Below, in pieces: positions 19,236 through 30,136 of a stretch of 64,000 nt of DNA. Every line of letters begins with the position of its first letter. The stretch's first letter is position 1. The position numbers were made by a program, and so were the translations under genes. The stretch is from Herbaspirillum sp. ST 5-3 (GTDB lineage: Bacteria > Pseudomonadota > Gammaproteobacteria > Burkholderiales > Burkholderiaceae_D). The stretch spans positions 1-64,000 of the forward strand of contig NZ_STGI01000010.1 in assembly GCF_004804275.1 (NCBI RefSeq). The letters run 5' to 3'. The notes beneath the pieces are model-generated. The model had not been told where the DNA came from and searched no databases. It saw nothing but the letters and a program-made list of their open reading frames with translations.

Positions 19236-20327
19236 ATGAAAATGAAGTGGCGGACTTTGATTTTTTGCGGTGTGGCGGCGCTGGTCGGCGGCTGCGCGCA
19301 GATCGGTTATTTCGTGCAGGCCGCGCAGGGACAGTTTTCCCTGCTGTCCGAAGCGCGGCCGATTGATGACTGGCTGTCCACGCCGGGCATCGGCGACACG
19401 CTCAAGGTCAAGCTCACCCGCGTCAAGGAAATCCGGTCATTCGCCGCCACCGATCTTGGCTTGCCGGACAATGACACCTTCACCACCTATGCCGATCTCA
19501 AGCGCCCCTTCGTCATGTGGAATGTCGTGGCGACGCCGGAATTGTCGCTGAAGCCCCTGGAATGGTGCTTTCCGGTGGCTGGCTGCGTGAACTATCGCGG
19601 CTACTACAGCAAGGAAGATGCGCAGGCGTATGCCGCCGAGCTGCGCGCCGAGAAGTACGACGTCGAGGTGTCCGGCGTGCCGGCTTATTCCACGCTAGGC
19701 TGGTTCAAGGATCCGGTGCTGTCGACCTTCATCCGCTACCCTGACGGCGAAGTGGCGCGCATGGTTTTTCATGAGCTGGCGCACCAGGTTGTCTACGTGC
19801 CCGGCGATTCGCGCTTCAACGAGTCCTTCGCCGTATCGGTGGAGGAGGCCGGCGTCGAGCGCTGGCTCGAAAAGTACGGCAACGACAAGATGCGCAAGGA
19901 CTATGCGGCGTATGAAGCGCGCAAGCAGGATTTCCTGGCCATGCTGCTCAAGTACCGCAAGACGCTGAAGGCAAACTACGATCGCGACGTGAGCGACGGC
20001 GAAAAGAGGAAAGAGAAGGCGGCAATCTTCCAGGCCCTGAAGGATGAATACCAGGTGCTGAAAGCAAGCTGGGGCGGCTACGCCGGCTACGACCGCTGGT
20101 TCGCCGAACCGCTGTCGAACGCCCACTTGTCCGCCATCGCGACCTATCACGATTTCGTGCCGGGTTTCCGCGCCCTGATGACGCAGACCAAGAGCATGCC
20201 GAAGTTCTATGCGGCCGTGCGCGCGCTGTCGACGCTGGACGAGGAAGAGCGGCATCGCCAGCTCGCCAGCCTCGGCAACAGCCCCTCGCTCACGGCCGGC
20301 AACCTGCACGCCGCTGTTGATCATTAA
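19236..20327 (+). CDS. Putative aminopeptidase lipoprotein (zinc, HELAH)
   Basis: The 363-residue product belongs to the putative aminopeptidase family formerly DUF2265. It has a lipoprotein signal (MKMKWRTLIFCGVAALVGGC) and the zinc-peptidase motif FHELAHQ with a downstream NESFAVSVEEAGVERWL that supplies the further Glu ligand. It is expected on the inner face of the outer membrane or in the periplasm. It starts 7 bp after the molybdoenzyme gene with an AGGA-type SD, so the two are likely cotranscribed, although no functional link is known. Confidence 0.82.
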   Translation: MKMKWRTLIFCGVAALVGGCAQIGYFVQAAQGQFSLLSEARPIDDWLSTPGIGDTLKVKLTRVKEIRSFAATDLGLPDNDTFTTYADLKRPFVMWNVVATPELSLKPLEWCFPVAGCVNYRGYYSKEDAQAYAAELRAEKYDVEVSGVPAYSTLGWFKDPVLSTFIRYPDGEVARMVFHELAHQVVYVPGDSRFNESFAVSVEEAGVERWLEKYGNDKMRKDYAAYEARKQDFLAMLLKYRKTLKANYDRDVSDGEKRKEKAAIFQALKDEYQVLKASWGGYAGYDRWFAEPLSNAHLSAIATYHDFVPGFRALMTQTKSMPKFYAAVRALSTLDEEERHRQLASLGNSPSLTAGNLHAAVDH

Positions 20328-20369
20328 ACATCATCAGACCGTGCCTGACGGCGCTACCCGCCAAAAGAA

Positions 20370-20394
20370 CAAAGCGACCCGCGTGGTCGCTTTG
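20370..20394 (+). terminator. Intrinsic terminator after the aminopeptidase gene
   Basis: CAAAGCGACC and GGTCGCTTTG form a perfect 10-bp stem around CGCGT. The T-tract is only the TTT inside the stem, so it is a weaker terminator. Confidence 0.6.
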
Positions 20395-20511
20395 TCGTAT
20401 CCGGAGCGCGCGCAAAGTATTGTTGCAGCGCAATAATTTGCCGGGACTAGAAGAAACCTTCTTATCCATCTTTAAACCCTTGAAAAGACTTGCGCGCCAA
20501 GCCTGCCGCCG

Positions 20512-20546
20512 ATAGCATCTATGCTATAAAAAAGAACCGGTCGTTC
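20512..20546 (+). promoter_or_regulatory. fadD promoter region with two operator-like palindromes
   Basis: ATAGCAT and ATGCTAT (20512-20527) form a 7-bp inverted repeat that covers a possible -10, with TTGCGC 17 bp before TAGCAT. Just downstream, GAACCGGTCGTTC (20534-20546) is a TetR-style inverted repeat (GAAC, 5 nt, GTTC). The two lie 53-87 bp before the fadD ATG. A fatty-acid-responsive TetR repressor is plausible; no motif match was run. Confidence 0.4.
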
Positions 20547-20598
20547 GATTATTTCGCAAAACCGTACCTTCCACCCCAAAATAAGATCAGAGGCAGAC

Positions 20599-22284
20599 AT
20601 GGATAAAATTTGGCTGAAGTCGTATCCCAAGGGCGTTCCGACGGACATCGATTGCTCCCAGTACCGATCATTGGTTCACCTCCTCGAGGAGTCCTTCCGC
20701 AAGTTCGCGTCGCGCAAAGCGTACGTCTGCATGGACAAGTTCCTCACCTATGCGGAAGTCGACCAGATGTCCAAGCAGCTCGGGGCATGGCTGCAAAGCC
20801 GCGGATTGCAGAAGGGGGCGCGTGTCGCCATCATGATGCCCAACGTGCTGCAGTATCCGATCGCCATTGCCGGCATCCTGCGCGCGGGTTATACGGTCGT
20901 CAACGTCAATCCGCTGTACACGCCGCGCGAGTTGGAGCATCAGCTCAACGACTCCGGCGCCGAAGCCATCATCATCCTCGAAAACTTCGCCACCACGCTC
21001 GAACAGATCATCGGCAAGACCAAGGTCAAGCATGTGGTGGTCGGCAGCATGGGTGAAATGCTGGGCGGACTCAAGGGCGCGATCGTCAACTTCGTGGTCC
21101 GCAATGTGAAGAAGATGGTGCCGGCATTCTCCTTGCCGAACGCTACCCGCTTCAAGCAGGCGCTGGCCCAGGGCGCGCGCCTGACGCTCAAGCCGGTCGA
21201 TCTCACGCATGACGACGTCGCCTTCCTGCAGTACACCGGCGGCACCACCGGCGTGTCGAAGGGGGCGACGCTGGTGCATCGCAACGTCATCGCCAATGTG
21301 CTGCAGAACGACGCATGGGCGCAGCCGGCGCTGCAGCAGGAACCGAGGATCGATCCGCTGACGATCGTCTGCGCATTGCCGCTGTATCACATCTTTGCAC
21401 TCACGGCCTGCTGTCTGATGGGGACCCGCTGGGGCGCGATGAACATCCTGATCCCGAATCCGCGCGATATCCCCGGCTTCGTGAAGGAGCTGTCGAAGTA
21501 CAAGTTCAACCTGCTGCCCGCCGTGAACACGCTGTACAACGGCTTGCTCAACAATCCCGATTTCGCCAAGCTGGATTTCTCCGGCCTCAAGATTTGCAAC
21601 GGCGGCGGCATGGCCGTGCAGAAGGCGGTCAACGACAAATGGCTGAAGATCACCGGCTGTCCGATCATCGAAGGTTACGGCTTGTCCGAGACCTCGCCGT
21701 CGGCCACCATCAACCCGGCCGACTCGACCGAGTTTTCCGGCGCCATCGGTTTGCCGATTCCTTCCACTGAAATCGCGATCCTGGATGACGATGGCAAGCC
21801 GGTGCCGCAAGGGCAGCCAGGCGAGATCGCCATTCGCGGTCCGCAAGTGATGAGCGGCTACTGGAATCGTCCGGACGAGACCGCCAAGGTCATGACCCCG
21901 GACGGCTTCTTCAAGTCCGGCGACATCGGCGTGATGGACCCGCGTGGCTTCGTCACGATCGTCGATCGCAAGAAGGACATGATCCTGGTGTCCGGTTTCA
22001 ACGTCTATCCGAATGAAGTCGAAGGCGTCGTCGCCGCGCATCCCGGTGTGCTGGAATGCGCCTGCATCGGCGTCCCCGATTCGAACTCCGGCGAAGCGGT
22101 GAAGCTGTTCGTGGTGCGCAAGGATCCGTCATTGACAGTCGATGAGCTGATGAACTACTGCAAGGAACAGCTCACCGGCTACAAGAAGCCGAAGTACATC
22201 GAATTCCGCGACGACCTGCCGAAGACGAACGTCGGCAAGATTTTGCGTCGCGAACTGCGTGACGAAAAGAAAAAGGCCGCATAG
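20599..22284 (+). CDS. fadD: Long-chain-fatty-acid--CoA ligase
   Basis: FadD activates long-chain fatty acids to acyl-CoA with ATP at the inner membrane, the first step of beta-oxidation. The 561-residue length matches E. coli FadD. The AMP-binding signature YTGGTTGVSKGA lies at about residues 212-223; GYGLSETSP, the hinge motif FKSGDIGVMDPRGFVTIVDR and the catalytic lysine near PKTNVGKILRREL follow. AGAGGC lies upstream of the ATG. It is monocistronic, ending in a strong terminator shared with the convergent phoD gene. Confidence 0.93.
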   Translation: MDKIWLKSYPKGVPTDIDCSQYRSLVHLLEESFRKFASRKAYVCMDKFLTYAEVDQMSKQLGAWLQSRGLQKGARVAIMMPNVLQYPIAIAGILRAGYTVVNVNPLYTPRELEHQLNDSGAEAIIILENFATTLEQIIGKTKVKHVVVGSMGEMLGGLKGAIVNFVVRNVKKMVPAFSLPNATRFKQALAQGARLTLKPVDLTHDDVAFLQYTGGTTGVSKGATLVHRNVIANVLQNDAWAQPALQQEPRIDPLTIVCALPLYHIFALTACCLMGTRWGAMNILIPNPRDIPGFVKELSKYKFNLLPAVNTLYNGLLNNPDFAKLDFSGLKICNGGGMAVQKAVNDKWLKITGCPIIEGYGLSETSPSATINPADSTEFSGAIGLPIPSTEIAILDDDGKPVPQGQPGEIAIRGPQVMSGYWNRPDETAKVMTPDGFFKSGDIGVMDPRGFVTIVDRKKDMILVSGFNVYPNEVEGVVAAHPGVLECACIGVPDSNSGEAVKLFVVRKDPSLTVDELMNYCKEQLTGYKKPKYIEFRDDLPKTNVGKILRRELRDEKKKAA

Positions 22285-22322
22285 TCCGCACACGGATTGC
22301 GACAAGCCTGGGACGATAAGTG

Positions 22323-22352
22323 AAAACCGCCTGCAATGCAGGCGGTTTTTTT
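22323..22352. terminator. Terminator between fadD and phoD
   Basis: AAAACCGCCTGC and GCAGGCGGTTTT pair around a 3-nt loop and are followed by further T residues. The A-run on the other side makes it usable for the convergent phoD gene as well. Confidence 0.9.
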
Positions 22353-22387
22353 ATGTGTGCTACCGGAATTGCAGACGCGCGAACGAC

Positions 22388-23974
22388 TCAGCCGGCCTTG
22401 ATCACGCCCGGGCGCCCATCCTCCACCACAAAGCGTGCAATCGTACTGATCCCGGAATCGGCATTCCGCACGTCATCCAATCCCTGAAAGCGCACCTGCG
22501 TGCGCGCGGGCGTGACCTCCATCATCACAAACCCGCGGCGATCGCTGCGCCCATATTTCATGTGCGGATTCTGCGCAACATACTGATCGGTGCGCGATTG
22601 CGGGCGAGAACTCGATGTCACGGATGTGCCGCAGAACTCCGCGGCAATCACCGGGTTGTCGGCTGAATCGGGACGGTTGAAATCCGGCTTCAGGTCGGAT
22701 GCGTAAAACGCGTGCACATCCCCCGACAGTACGACCGGATTGGCCGGACGATGCTTGAGCATGCTGTCAAACAGACGCTGGCGCGCGGCGGGATAGCCGT
22801 CCCATCCATCCGTCCAGAAGCGCCCATCGCCTTCCTTCGCAATCGGGACCTGCGAGGCCTGTGCCATCAGCGTTTGTTGTGCAATGAAATTCCATTTGGC
22901 GCGCGACTCCGCAAAGCCTTCCGTCAGCCAGGTTTCTTGTTCAAGGCCGAGCAGCGTGCGCGCCGGATCCATTCGCTCCGTGCAACTCGCGGTCACCGAT
23001 GCCGATCCTCCGCGCCCGGGATGGGGGCAGGCATGGTAACTGCGGTATTGCCGATCGTCGAGCACATGAAACCGCGCCAGTCGACCCCAGTCATAACGAT
23101 CGAAAATCCGCATCCGGGCAAAACGCGTCGGGTCACTCGGCAGCGCAGGCAGGCGCACCGGCATGTGTTCGTAAAACGCCTGGTAGGCTCCGGCGCGGCG
23201 CGCGAGGAAATTCGGGTCCAGCCGTTCATCCCGGTCCGCACCATAGTCGTTGGCGACCTCATGGTCGTCCCAGGTGACAATCCATGGCGCCACCAGATGC
23301 GACGCCTGCAGATGCGGATCGGATTTGTATTGCGCATAGCGGGCACGATAGTCCGCCAGGCTCAAGCATTCGTCGATCCTGCGACGCGGGGCAGGGGGAT
23401 GCGTCAGGTCGTATGGCCCCCATTCGTAAATATAGTCGCCCAGGAACGCAACCAGATCCGGCGCTTCCGCAGCGATGTGGCGATGCGCGGCATATTCACC
23501 GTACTCCCAGTGCTGACACGAGGCAAAGGCAAAGCGCAAGGCCCCCGGCATGCTTTCCGCCGCCGGAGCGGTGCGCGTGCGCCCGACAGGGCTGACCGCA
23601 TCGCCGAGCATGAAGCGATACCAGTACCACCGGTCGGGACGCAGGCCGGTGACATCGATATGCACGCTGTGCGCCAGTTCCGGCAATGCTGTCGTACTGC
23701 CTTTGGCGACAATGCGCCGGAATGCTTCATCCTCCGCCATCTCCCATTGCACGGTGAACGCCTGCGTTCCCGCCGACAGCGTGTTCAAGGGATCGGGCAG
23801 GATGCGCGTCCAGAGCACGACGCTGTCGGCGCGCGGCGAGCCGGACGCAATGCCCAAACTGAATGGATAAGCGTTTGTGCGCGCGATGGCGATGCCGGGA
23901 AAAGCGGAGGACAGTGCCGCCAGCGATAACAGCCGAGCCGACTGGAGAAGGAAGAATCTGCGGTGGAGTGACAT
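22388..23974 (-). CDS. phoD: Alkaline phosphatase D, Tat-exported
   Basis: PhoD enzymes are calcium/iron phosphodiesterase-phosphatases that release phosphate from organic esters outside the inner membrane. The 528-residue product has a twin-arginine signal (MSLHRRFFLLQSARLLSLAA), an N-terminal PhoD_N domain (SLGIASGSPRADSVVLWTRI) and the metallophosphatase core: ASCQHWEYGEY, FLGDYIYE, WIVTWDDHEVANDYGAD, WNFIAQQTLMAQ and LSGDVHAFYASDL. The start at 23974 is set by the Tat signal. No phosphate-regulon box was recognised upstream. Confidence 0.9.
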   Translation of the reverse strand: MSLHRRFFLLQSARLLSLAALSSAFPGIAIARTNAYPFSLGIASGSPRADSVVLWTRILPDPLNTLSAGTQAFTVQWEMAEDEAFRRIVAKGSTTALPELAHSVHIDVTGLRPDRWYWYRFMLGDAVSPVGRTRTAPAAESMPGALRFAFASCQHWEYGEYAAHRHIAAEAPDLVAFLGDYIYEWGPYDLTHPPAPRRRIDECLSLADYRARYAQYKSDPHLQASHLVAPWIVTWDDHEVANDYGADRDERLDPNFLARRAGAYQAFYEHMPVRLPALPSDPTRFARMRIFDRYDWGRLARFHVLDDRQYRSYHACPHPGRGGSASVTASCTERMDPARTLLGLEQETWLTEGFAESRAKWNFIAQQTLMAQASQVPIAKEGDGRFWTDGWDGYPAARQRLFDSMLKHRPANPVVLSGDVHAFYASDLKPDFNRPDSADNPVIAAEFCGTSVTSSSRPQSRTDQYVAQNPHMKYGRSDRRGFVMMEVTPARTQVRFQGLDDVRNADSGISTIARFVVEDGRPGVIKAG

Positions 23975-24080
23975 AAGACAGTGATCAGCATCGAAGTGCG
24001 CCGCGGATCGGGCATTATCCCGCGCGGAGCATCGATACGTTAACAACTTGCAGGAAACAATGCGGCCGTCGGAAGTCTTG

Positions 24081-24488
24081 TTATTCCGCCAGCGGCGGCA
24101 CCTGGCGTGGCTTGCGGTCATCGCCGGTCGCGACATAAGTCAGTGTTGCTTCGGTCACCTTGACCGTCTCCACCTGCAGGCGGTTGCGTTCCGCGTAGAC
24201 TTCGACATTGACCGTAATGGACGTGTTGCCCACCTTGACGATATCGGCATAGAACGACAGCAAGTCGCCGACAAATACCGGGTGCTTGAAAAGAAAGGAA
24301 TTTACCGCGACCGTGGCAACACGCCCATTGGCGCGTCGCACTGCTGGCAAGGCGCCGGCAATATCGACCTGCGCCATGATCCAGCCGCCAAATACGTCGC
24401 CATGCACATTTGCGTCGGCTGGCATGGGCATGACGCGCAACTGCGGTATTTTTCCTTCGGGCAGCTTGGTATGGTGGCTGTTTTGCAT
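24081..24488 (-). CDS. Acyl-CoA thioesterase, YciA family
   Basis: A hot-dog-fold thioesterase that cleaves acyl-CoA to free acid. The 135-residue product carries the YciA pattern: PADANVHGDVFGGWIMAQVDIAGA with the catalytic Asp, NSFLFKHPVFVGDLLSFYADI and the C-terminal TEATLTYVA. A good SD (AAGGA) precedes the ATG. It is divergent from the Atm1-type exporter gene by about 95 bp. Confidence 0.88.
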   Translation of the reverse strand: MQNSHHTKLPEGKIPQLRVMPMPADANVHGDVFGGWIMAQVDIAGALPAVRRANGRVATVAVNSFLFKHPVFVGDLLSFYADIVKVGNTSITVNVEVYAERNRLQVETVKVTEATLTYVATGDDRKPRQVPPLAE

Positions 24489-24583
24489 TGTCCTTCTCCC
24501 TCGTTTTGCGTGTCTGATGAATTCCGGGCCCTACGTTACAATCGTTCTGACACGAAGCATAAACTATTCTGACTGCAATTTTC

Positions 24584-26443
24584 ATGCGCCGCCATTCCGT
24601 TTCCTATCCCGAGCCCCCTGCCAATCAATGCACTCGCAATGATTGGGCAACGCTCAAGACCTTGCTCCCCTACTTGTGGGCCTACAAATGGCGCGTACTG
24701 CTGGCATTTACCTTCCTGGTCGCCGCCAAGCTCGCCAACGTTGGTGTGCCGCTCGTTCTGAAAGCCTTGATCGACCACATGACCATCACGCCCGGCAAGC
24801 CGCAGGCCCTGCTTGTATTGCCGGTCGGCATATTGGTTGCGTACGGTGCCTTGCGTCTGTGCACGACCATGTTTACCGAGTTGCGCGAATTCGTGTTCGC
24901 CAAGGTCACGCAAAGCGCGGTCCGCACCATTGCATTGAAGGTATTTCGCCATCTGCATGCGCTGTCCCTGCGATTCCATTTGAATCGGCAAACAGGCGGC
25001 ATGACGCGCGATATCGAACGCGGCACACGCGGCATTTCTTCATTGGTGTCGTATACCCTCTACAGCATCTTGCCGACGCTGGTGGAAATTGCCCTCGTGA
25101 TCGGCTACCTGGTCCTGCACTACGACGTCTGGTTCGCGGTGATTGCCCTGACCGCACTCACCATCTATATCGGCTATACCGTTGCCGTTACCGAGTGGCG
25201 CACCAACTTCCGGCGCACCATGAACGAGCTGGATTCGAAAGCCAACACGCGCGCCATCGATTCGCTGATCAACTATGAAACAGTGAAGTATTTCGGCAAC
25301 GAGGATTATGAAGCGCGCCGCTACGACAAGAGCATGCACAAGTGGGAAACAGCCGCGATCAAATCGCAAACCTCGCTGTCTATCCTCAACACCGGCCAGT
25401 CCTTGATCATTGCAGTTGCGGTCACACTCATCCTGTGGCGGGCCACTCAGGGTGTGATCGACGGCAAGATGACGCTGGGCGATCTGGTGCTGGTGAATGC
25501 GTTCATGATCCAGCTCTACATTCCGCTCAATTTCCTGGGCGTGATCTATCGCGAAATCAAGCAGAGCCTGGCCGACATGGAGCGCCTGTTCACGCTGCTC
25601 GATCAGCATCGCGAAGTTGCCGACGCGCCGCATGCCAAGCCGCTTGCGATCGGTGGCGCCGAAGTCAGGTTCTCGCATGTCAATTTCAGCTACGAAAGCA
25701 AGCGGCAGATTCTGTTCGATGTCGATTTCACCATCCCTGCCGGCAGCACCACCGCCGTGGTCGGTCACAGCGGCTCGGGCAAATCGACCCTGTCGCGGCT
25801 GTTGTTTCGCTTTTACGACGTCAATTCCGGCAACATTACGATCGATGGCCAGGACCTGCGCGATGTGACGCAGATTTCGCTGCGCAAGGCGATCGGCATC
25901 GTGCCGCAGGATACGGTTCTGTTCAACGATACGATTGAATACAACATTGCCTATGGCAGGCCGGATGCGAGCAAGGACGAGATCATCGCCGCTGCCAAGG
26001 CGGCCTACATCCACGACTTCATCGAGAGCCTGCCGGATGGCTACGCCACCATGGTCGGCGAGCGCGGACTGAAACTGTCAGGCGGCGAAAAGCAGCGCGT
26101 CGCGATCGCGCGCACGCTCCTGAAAAATCCCGCGATCCTGATCTTCGACGAAGCGACCTCGGCGCTCGATTCGAAAGCGGAGCAGGCCATTCAGTCGCAA
26201 TTGAAGGAAATCGCGAAGGACCGCACCACGCTGGTCATCGCGCATCGCTTGTCCACCATTGCGGATGCCGCGCAGATCCTGGTGCTCGACCATGGCCGCA
26301 TCCTCGAGCGCGGCACCCACGCGCAGCTGCTGGCGAAAGACGGCGCCTACGCGCAAATGTGGGCACGTCAGCAGGCGCGGCAGGGGATCGAAGCTGCGGC
26401 GCCCTCGTCCGAAGAAGTCGGGCCGGAATCGGAAGCTGCGTAA
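24584..26443 (+). CDS. Atm1-type ABC exporter (permease-ATPase fusion)
   Basis: The 619-residue half-transporter resembles bacterial Atm1/HMT1 proteins, which export glutathione-linked metal or sulphur compounds. The N-terminal membrane domain (about 30-320) has the family motif RLSLRFHLNRQTGGMTRDIERGTRG-like segment, INYETVKYFGNEDYE and LADMERLFTLLDQ. The ATPase domain has Walker A GHSGSGKST, the Q-loop VPQDTVLFND, signature LSGGEKQR and Walker [13 protein letters not shown]. The LysR gene follows 54 bp later in the same direction. Confidence 0.88.
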   Translation: MRRHSVSYPEPPANQCTRNDWATLKTLLPYLWAYKWRVLLAFTFLVAAKLANVGVPLVLKALIDHMTITPGKPQALLVLPVGILVAYGALRLCTTMFTELREFVFAKVTQSAVRTIALKVFRHLHALSLRFHLNRQTGGMTRDIERGTRGISSLVSYTLYSILPTLVEIALVIGYLVLHYDVWFAVIALTALTIYIGYTVAVTEWRTNFRRTMNELDSKANTRAIDSLINYETVKYFGNEDYEARRYDKSMHKWETAAIKSQTSLSILNTGQSLIIAVAVTLILWRATQGVIDGKMTLGDLVLVNAFMIQLYIPLNFLGVIYREIKQSLADMERLFTLLDQHREVADAPHAKPLAIGGAEVRFSHVNFSYESKRQILFDVDFTIPAGSTTAVVGHSGSGKSTLSRLLFRFYDVNSGNITIDGQDLRDVTQISLRKAIGIVPQDTVLFNDTIEYNIAYGRPDASKDEIIAAAKAAYIHDFIESLPDGYATMVGERGLKLSGGEKQRVAIARTLLKNPAILIFDEATSALDSKAEQAIQSQLKEIAKDRTTLVIAHRLSTIADAAQILVLDHGRILERGTHAQLLAKDGAYAQMWARQQARQGIEAAAPSSEEVGPESEAA

Positions 26444-26497
26444 GGCGCTGCGCGGCAATGCTTTGCGCTGTCCGGCGAACAGCACTACCATAGCGCC

Positions 26498-27475
26498 ATG
26501 GAAACCAAATGGTTGGAAGATTTCATCTCCCTGGCCGAGACGCATAGCTTCAGTCGCTCCGCCGAATTGCGCCATGTGACGCAACCGGCATTTTCGCGCC
26601 GCATTCAATCGCTCGAAGCCTGGCTTGGCGCCGACCTGATCGACCGCACTTCTTACCCGACCCGGCTGACGCCGGCCGGCGAAGTGTTCTACGAGCAGGC
26701 GCTGGAAATGCTGGGCCAGATCAACAACGCGCGCGCCCTGATGCGCGGCAAGCGGCCCACCGCGCATACGACCGTCGATTTCGCCGTGCCGCATACGCTG
26801 TCGCTGACCTACATGCCGGAACTGATCACCGAGCTGGATGCCGGCTTCGGCACGCTGCACACGCGTCTCATCGCGCTGAACGTGCATGACGCCGTGATGA
26901 GCATGGTCGAGGGCGGCTGCGATCTGCTGCTGTGCTATCACCATCCGCGCCAGCCGGTGCAGCTTGATGCCAGCCATTACGACATGCTCACGCTCGGCAG
27001 TGAAGCGCTGCGTGCCTACTCGCGCTGCGACAAGTCCGGAACGCCCGAATTCCCGCTGCCCGGCAGCGCCAGGTCGCCGCTACCGTTTCTGTCCTACACC
27101 AGTAATGCTTACCTGGGACGCATGGTCGATCTGATCCTGTCTGACGCCAAGCGTCCTCTGTACCTGGAAAAGCGCTACGAAACCGATATGGCCGAAGGCC
27201 TGAAGATGATGGCGCTGGAAGGGCACGGCCTCGCGTTCCTGCCCGAATCTGCCGTGACCCGCGAAGTGAAGCAGAAGCAGCTGGCGCGCGCCGACGGCGG
27301 GAATGCCGAGTGGGAGGTCAACATGGAGATCCGCTTGTACCGCGAGCGTCCGTCCGTGCAGCGGCCGGGCAAGCCGATCGTGTCGCGCCTGTGGGATTAT
27401 CTGGTCCGACGCAGCGAAGCGCAGGCCAAGGCGCAGGCGCGCAAGCAGATGAAGGCCGGCAAGAAAACCGGCTGA
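26498..27475 (+). CDS. LysR-family regulator, HypT-like
   Basis: The 325-residue product has an N-terminal LysR helix-turn-helix ([38 protein letters not shown]) and a substrate-binding effector domain. The opening ETKWL.DF.SL and the later [16 protein letters not shown] resemble E. coli HypT (YjiE), the hypochlorite-responsive regulator. The HypT-type redox residues cannot be confirmed without alignment. It lies upstream of glutamate dehydrogenase in the same direction and might control it; that is only position-based. Confidence 0.8.
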   Translation: METKWLEDFISLAETHSFSRSAELRHVTQPAFSRRIQSLEAWLGADLIDRTSYPTRLTPAGEVFYEQALEMLGQINNARALMRGKRPTAHTTVDFAVPHTLSLTYMPELITELDAGFGTLHTRLIALNVHDAVMSMVEGGCDLLLCYHHPRQPVQLDASHYDMLTLGSEALRAYSRCDKSGTPEFPLPGSARSPLPFLSYTSNAYLGRMVDLILSDAKRPLYLEKRYETDMAEGLKMMALEGHGLAFLPESAVTREVKQKQLARADGGNAEWEVNMEIRLYRERPSVQRPGKPIVSRLWDYLVRRSEAQAKAQARKQMKAGKKTG

Positions 27476-27623
27476 TCCGCGCCGCATAATAGATTATGCA
27501 TTTTTTGCATACTTGCATGCGAACAAAGCATTAGCTTTGCTGCACTGCGTTGCTCTACGATTCAGTCATGTGATCCGCCGTCTACAAGACGGCGGCGAAC
27601 CTGAACCCACAAGGAGCAGCAAT

Positions 27624-28910
<1,287 letters not shown>

Positions 28911-28935
28911 TTCACCCACGATCTAGCTGAACAGT

Positions 28936-28974
28936 CCGAATGCGGCTGGCAATGTGCCGGCCGCATTCGGCTTT
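28936..28974 (+). terminator. Terminator after gdhA
   Basis: Fifteen-base arms (28936-28950 and 28956-28970) pair with a single G-U, loop AATGT, followed by CTTT. The stem is strong and the T-tract is short. Confidence 0.65.
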
Positions 28975-29074
28975 GACCAGCCCGGCGGCTGTATGCGAAT
29001 GAAAAAGCACGCCGGGCGGTTATTGCTGTACGAGACCGGTCCGTCAGAATGAACCGGCACGATATGGAGACATG

Positions 29075-29974
29075 ATGCAAGCCAACAATAATGCCATTGC
29101 ACGGGCAGGTGCAGCAGCACTGCTTTGTTTCGTTGCTGCTGCGGCCCACGCTACCGACACCTTGTCGAAAATCCGCGAAACCCAAACCATCACCATTGCT
29201 TATCGCGAAGCATCGCTGCCGTTTTCCTACCTCGACGCGCACAAGAAGCCGATCGGTTACGCCGTCGATTTGTGTCTCAAGATCGCCGATGCGGTGCGAC
29301 GCGAACTCAAGCTAAGCCGTCTCGACATCGCCTACCTGCCGGTCACCCCTTCCACGCGTATTCCCGCCATCGTCGAGGGCAGGGCCGACCTCGAATGCGG
29401 ATCGACGACCAATAACGCAGAGCGGCGCAAGCAAGTCGCATTTACCATTCCGCATTTCGTCGCGGCGGCGCGCATGGTGGTCCGCGCCGACTCCGGCATC
29501 AGGAACTGGGCCGATCTGCGCGACAAACGGGTAGTTACTACCAAGGGCACGACCAGCGTGAAACTCCTGACAGAGCGCGACAAGGTGCGCTCACTGGGCC
29601 TGAAGCTGGTCGAAGGCCGCGACCATGCGGAGTCGTTCAACATGGTCGAGAAAGGCGAGGCTGAAGCTTTTCCGATGGATGACGTATTATTGTTCGGCTT
29701 GCGCGCCAGTTCGCCGGACCCCGGCCGCTTCATCGTGGTGGGAGACGCGCTTTCCGCCGAACCGTATGCCATCATGCTGCGCAAGGACGATGCCCCGTTC
29801 AAGGCCTTGGTCGATCGTGAAATGGGTCGTATCATCCAGGACGGGGAGATCTACAAGCTGTACGATAAATGGTTCAAGAGCCCGATCCCACCGAAGGGGA
29901 TCAACATGAACATGCCGATCGGCCATTTGCTGCGCGACACACTGCGTTTCCCGACTGATAAAGTCGGAGATTAG
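29075..29974 (+). CDS. Amino-acid ABC transporter binding protein, GltI-like (first copy)
   Basis: A periplasmic type-3 solute-binding protein of about 299 residues. The signal peptide runs to AAAAHA before TDTLSKI. The ligand-site landmarks are IAYREASLPFSYLD, IGYAVDLCLKIADAV, LECGSTTNNAERR and GTTSVKLLTERD; it ends with WFKSPIPPKGINMNMP. It is clearly paralogous to the next gene, gltI, and carries no transporter of its own, so it may feed the downstream GltJKL channel or bind a different acid. The second of two adjacent ATGs (29075) has the better distance to GGAG. Confidence 0.85.
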   Translation: MQANNNAIARAGAAALLCFVAAAAHATDTLSKIRETQTITIAYREASLPFSYLDAHKKPIGYAVDLCLKIADAVRRELKLSRLDIAYLPVTPSTRIPAIVEGRADLECGSTTNNAERRKQVAFTIPHFVAAARMVVRADSGIRNWADLRDKRVVTTKGTTSVKLLTERDKVRSLGLKLVEGRDHAESFNMVEKGEAEAFPMDDVLLFGLRASSPDPGRFIVVGDALSAEPYAIMLRKDDAPFKALVDREMGRIIQDGEIYKLYDKWFKSPIPPKGINMNMPIGHLLRDTLRFPTDKVGD

Positions 29975-30136
29975 CCGCCGGAACCACACGGAATACAGAG
30001 TCAACGGGCCAAAACTTCGGCACGTTTCTTTGCAGGGAGGGCCGGGTTCAAAAGCTAGCTTGAAACACGCGATAAAGTCAGCTTTTGAATTAACCCTTTT
30101 GATACACTAGGGCACACAATTTTTACAGGAGGCAAT

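Noticed and set aside
30018-30034. Sigma-54-like GGCACG...TTGCA before gltI
   Set aside because: The spacing between GG and GC is 11 nt, not the 10 nt required for sigma-54 promoters.
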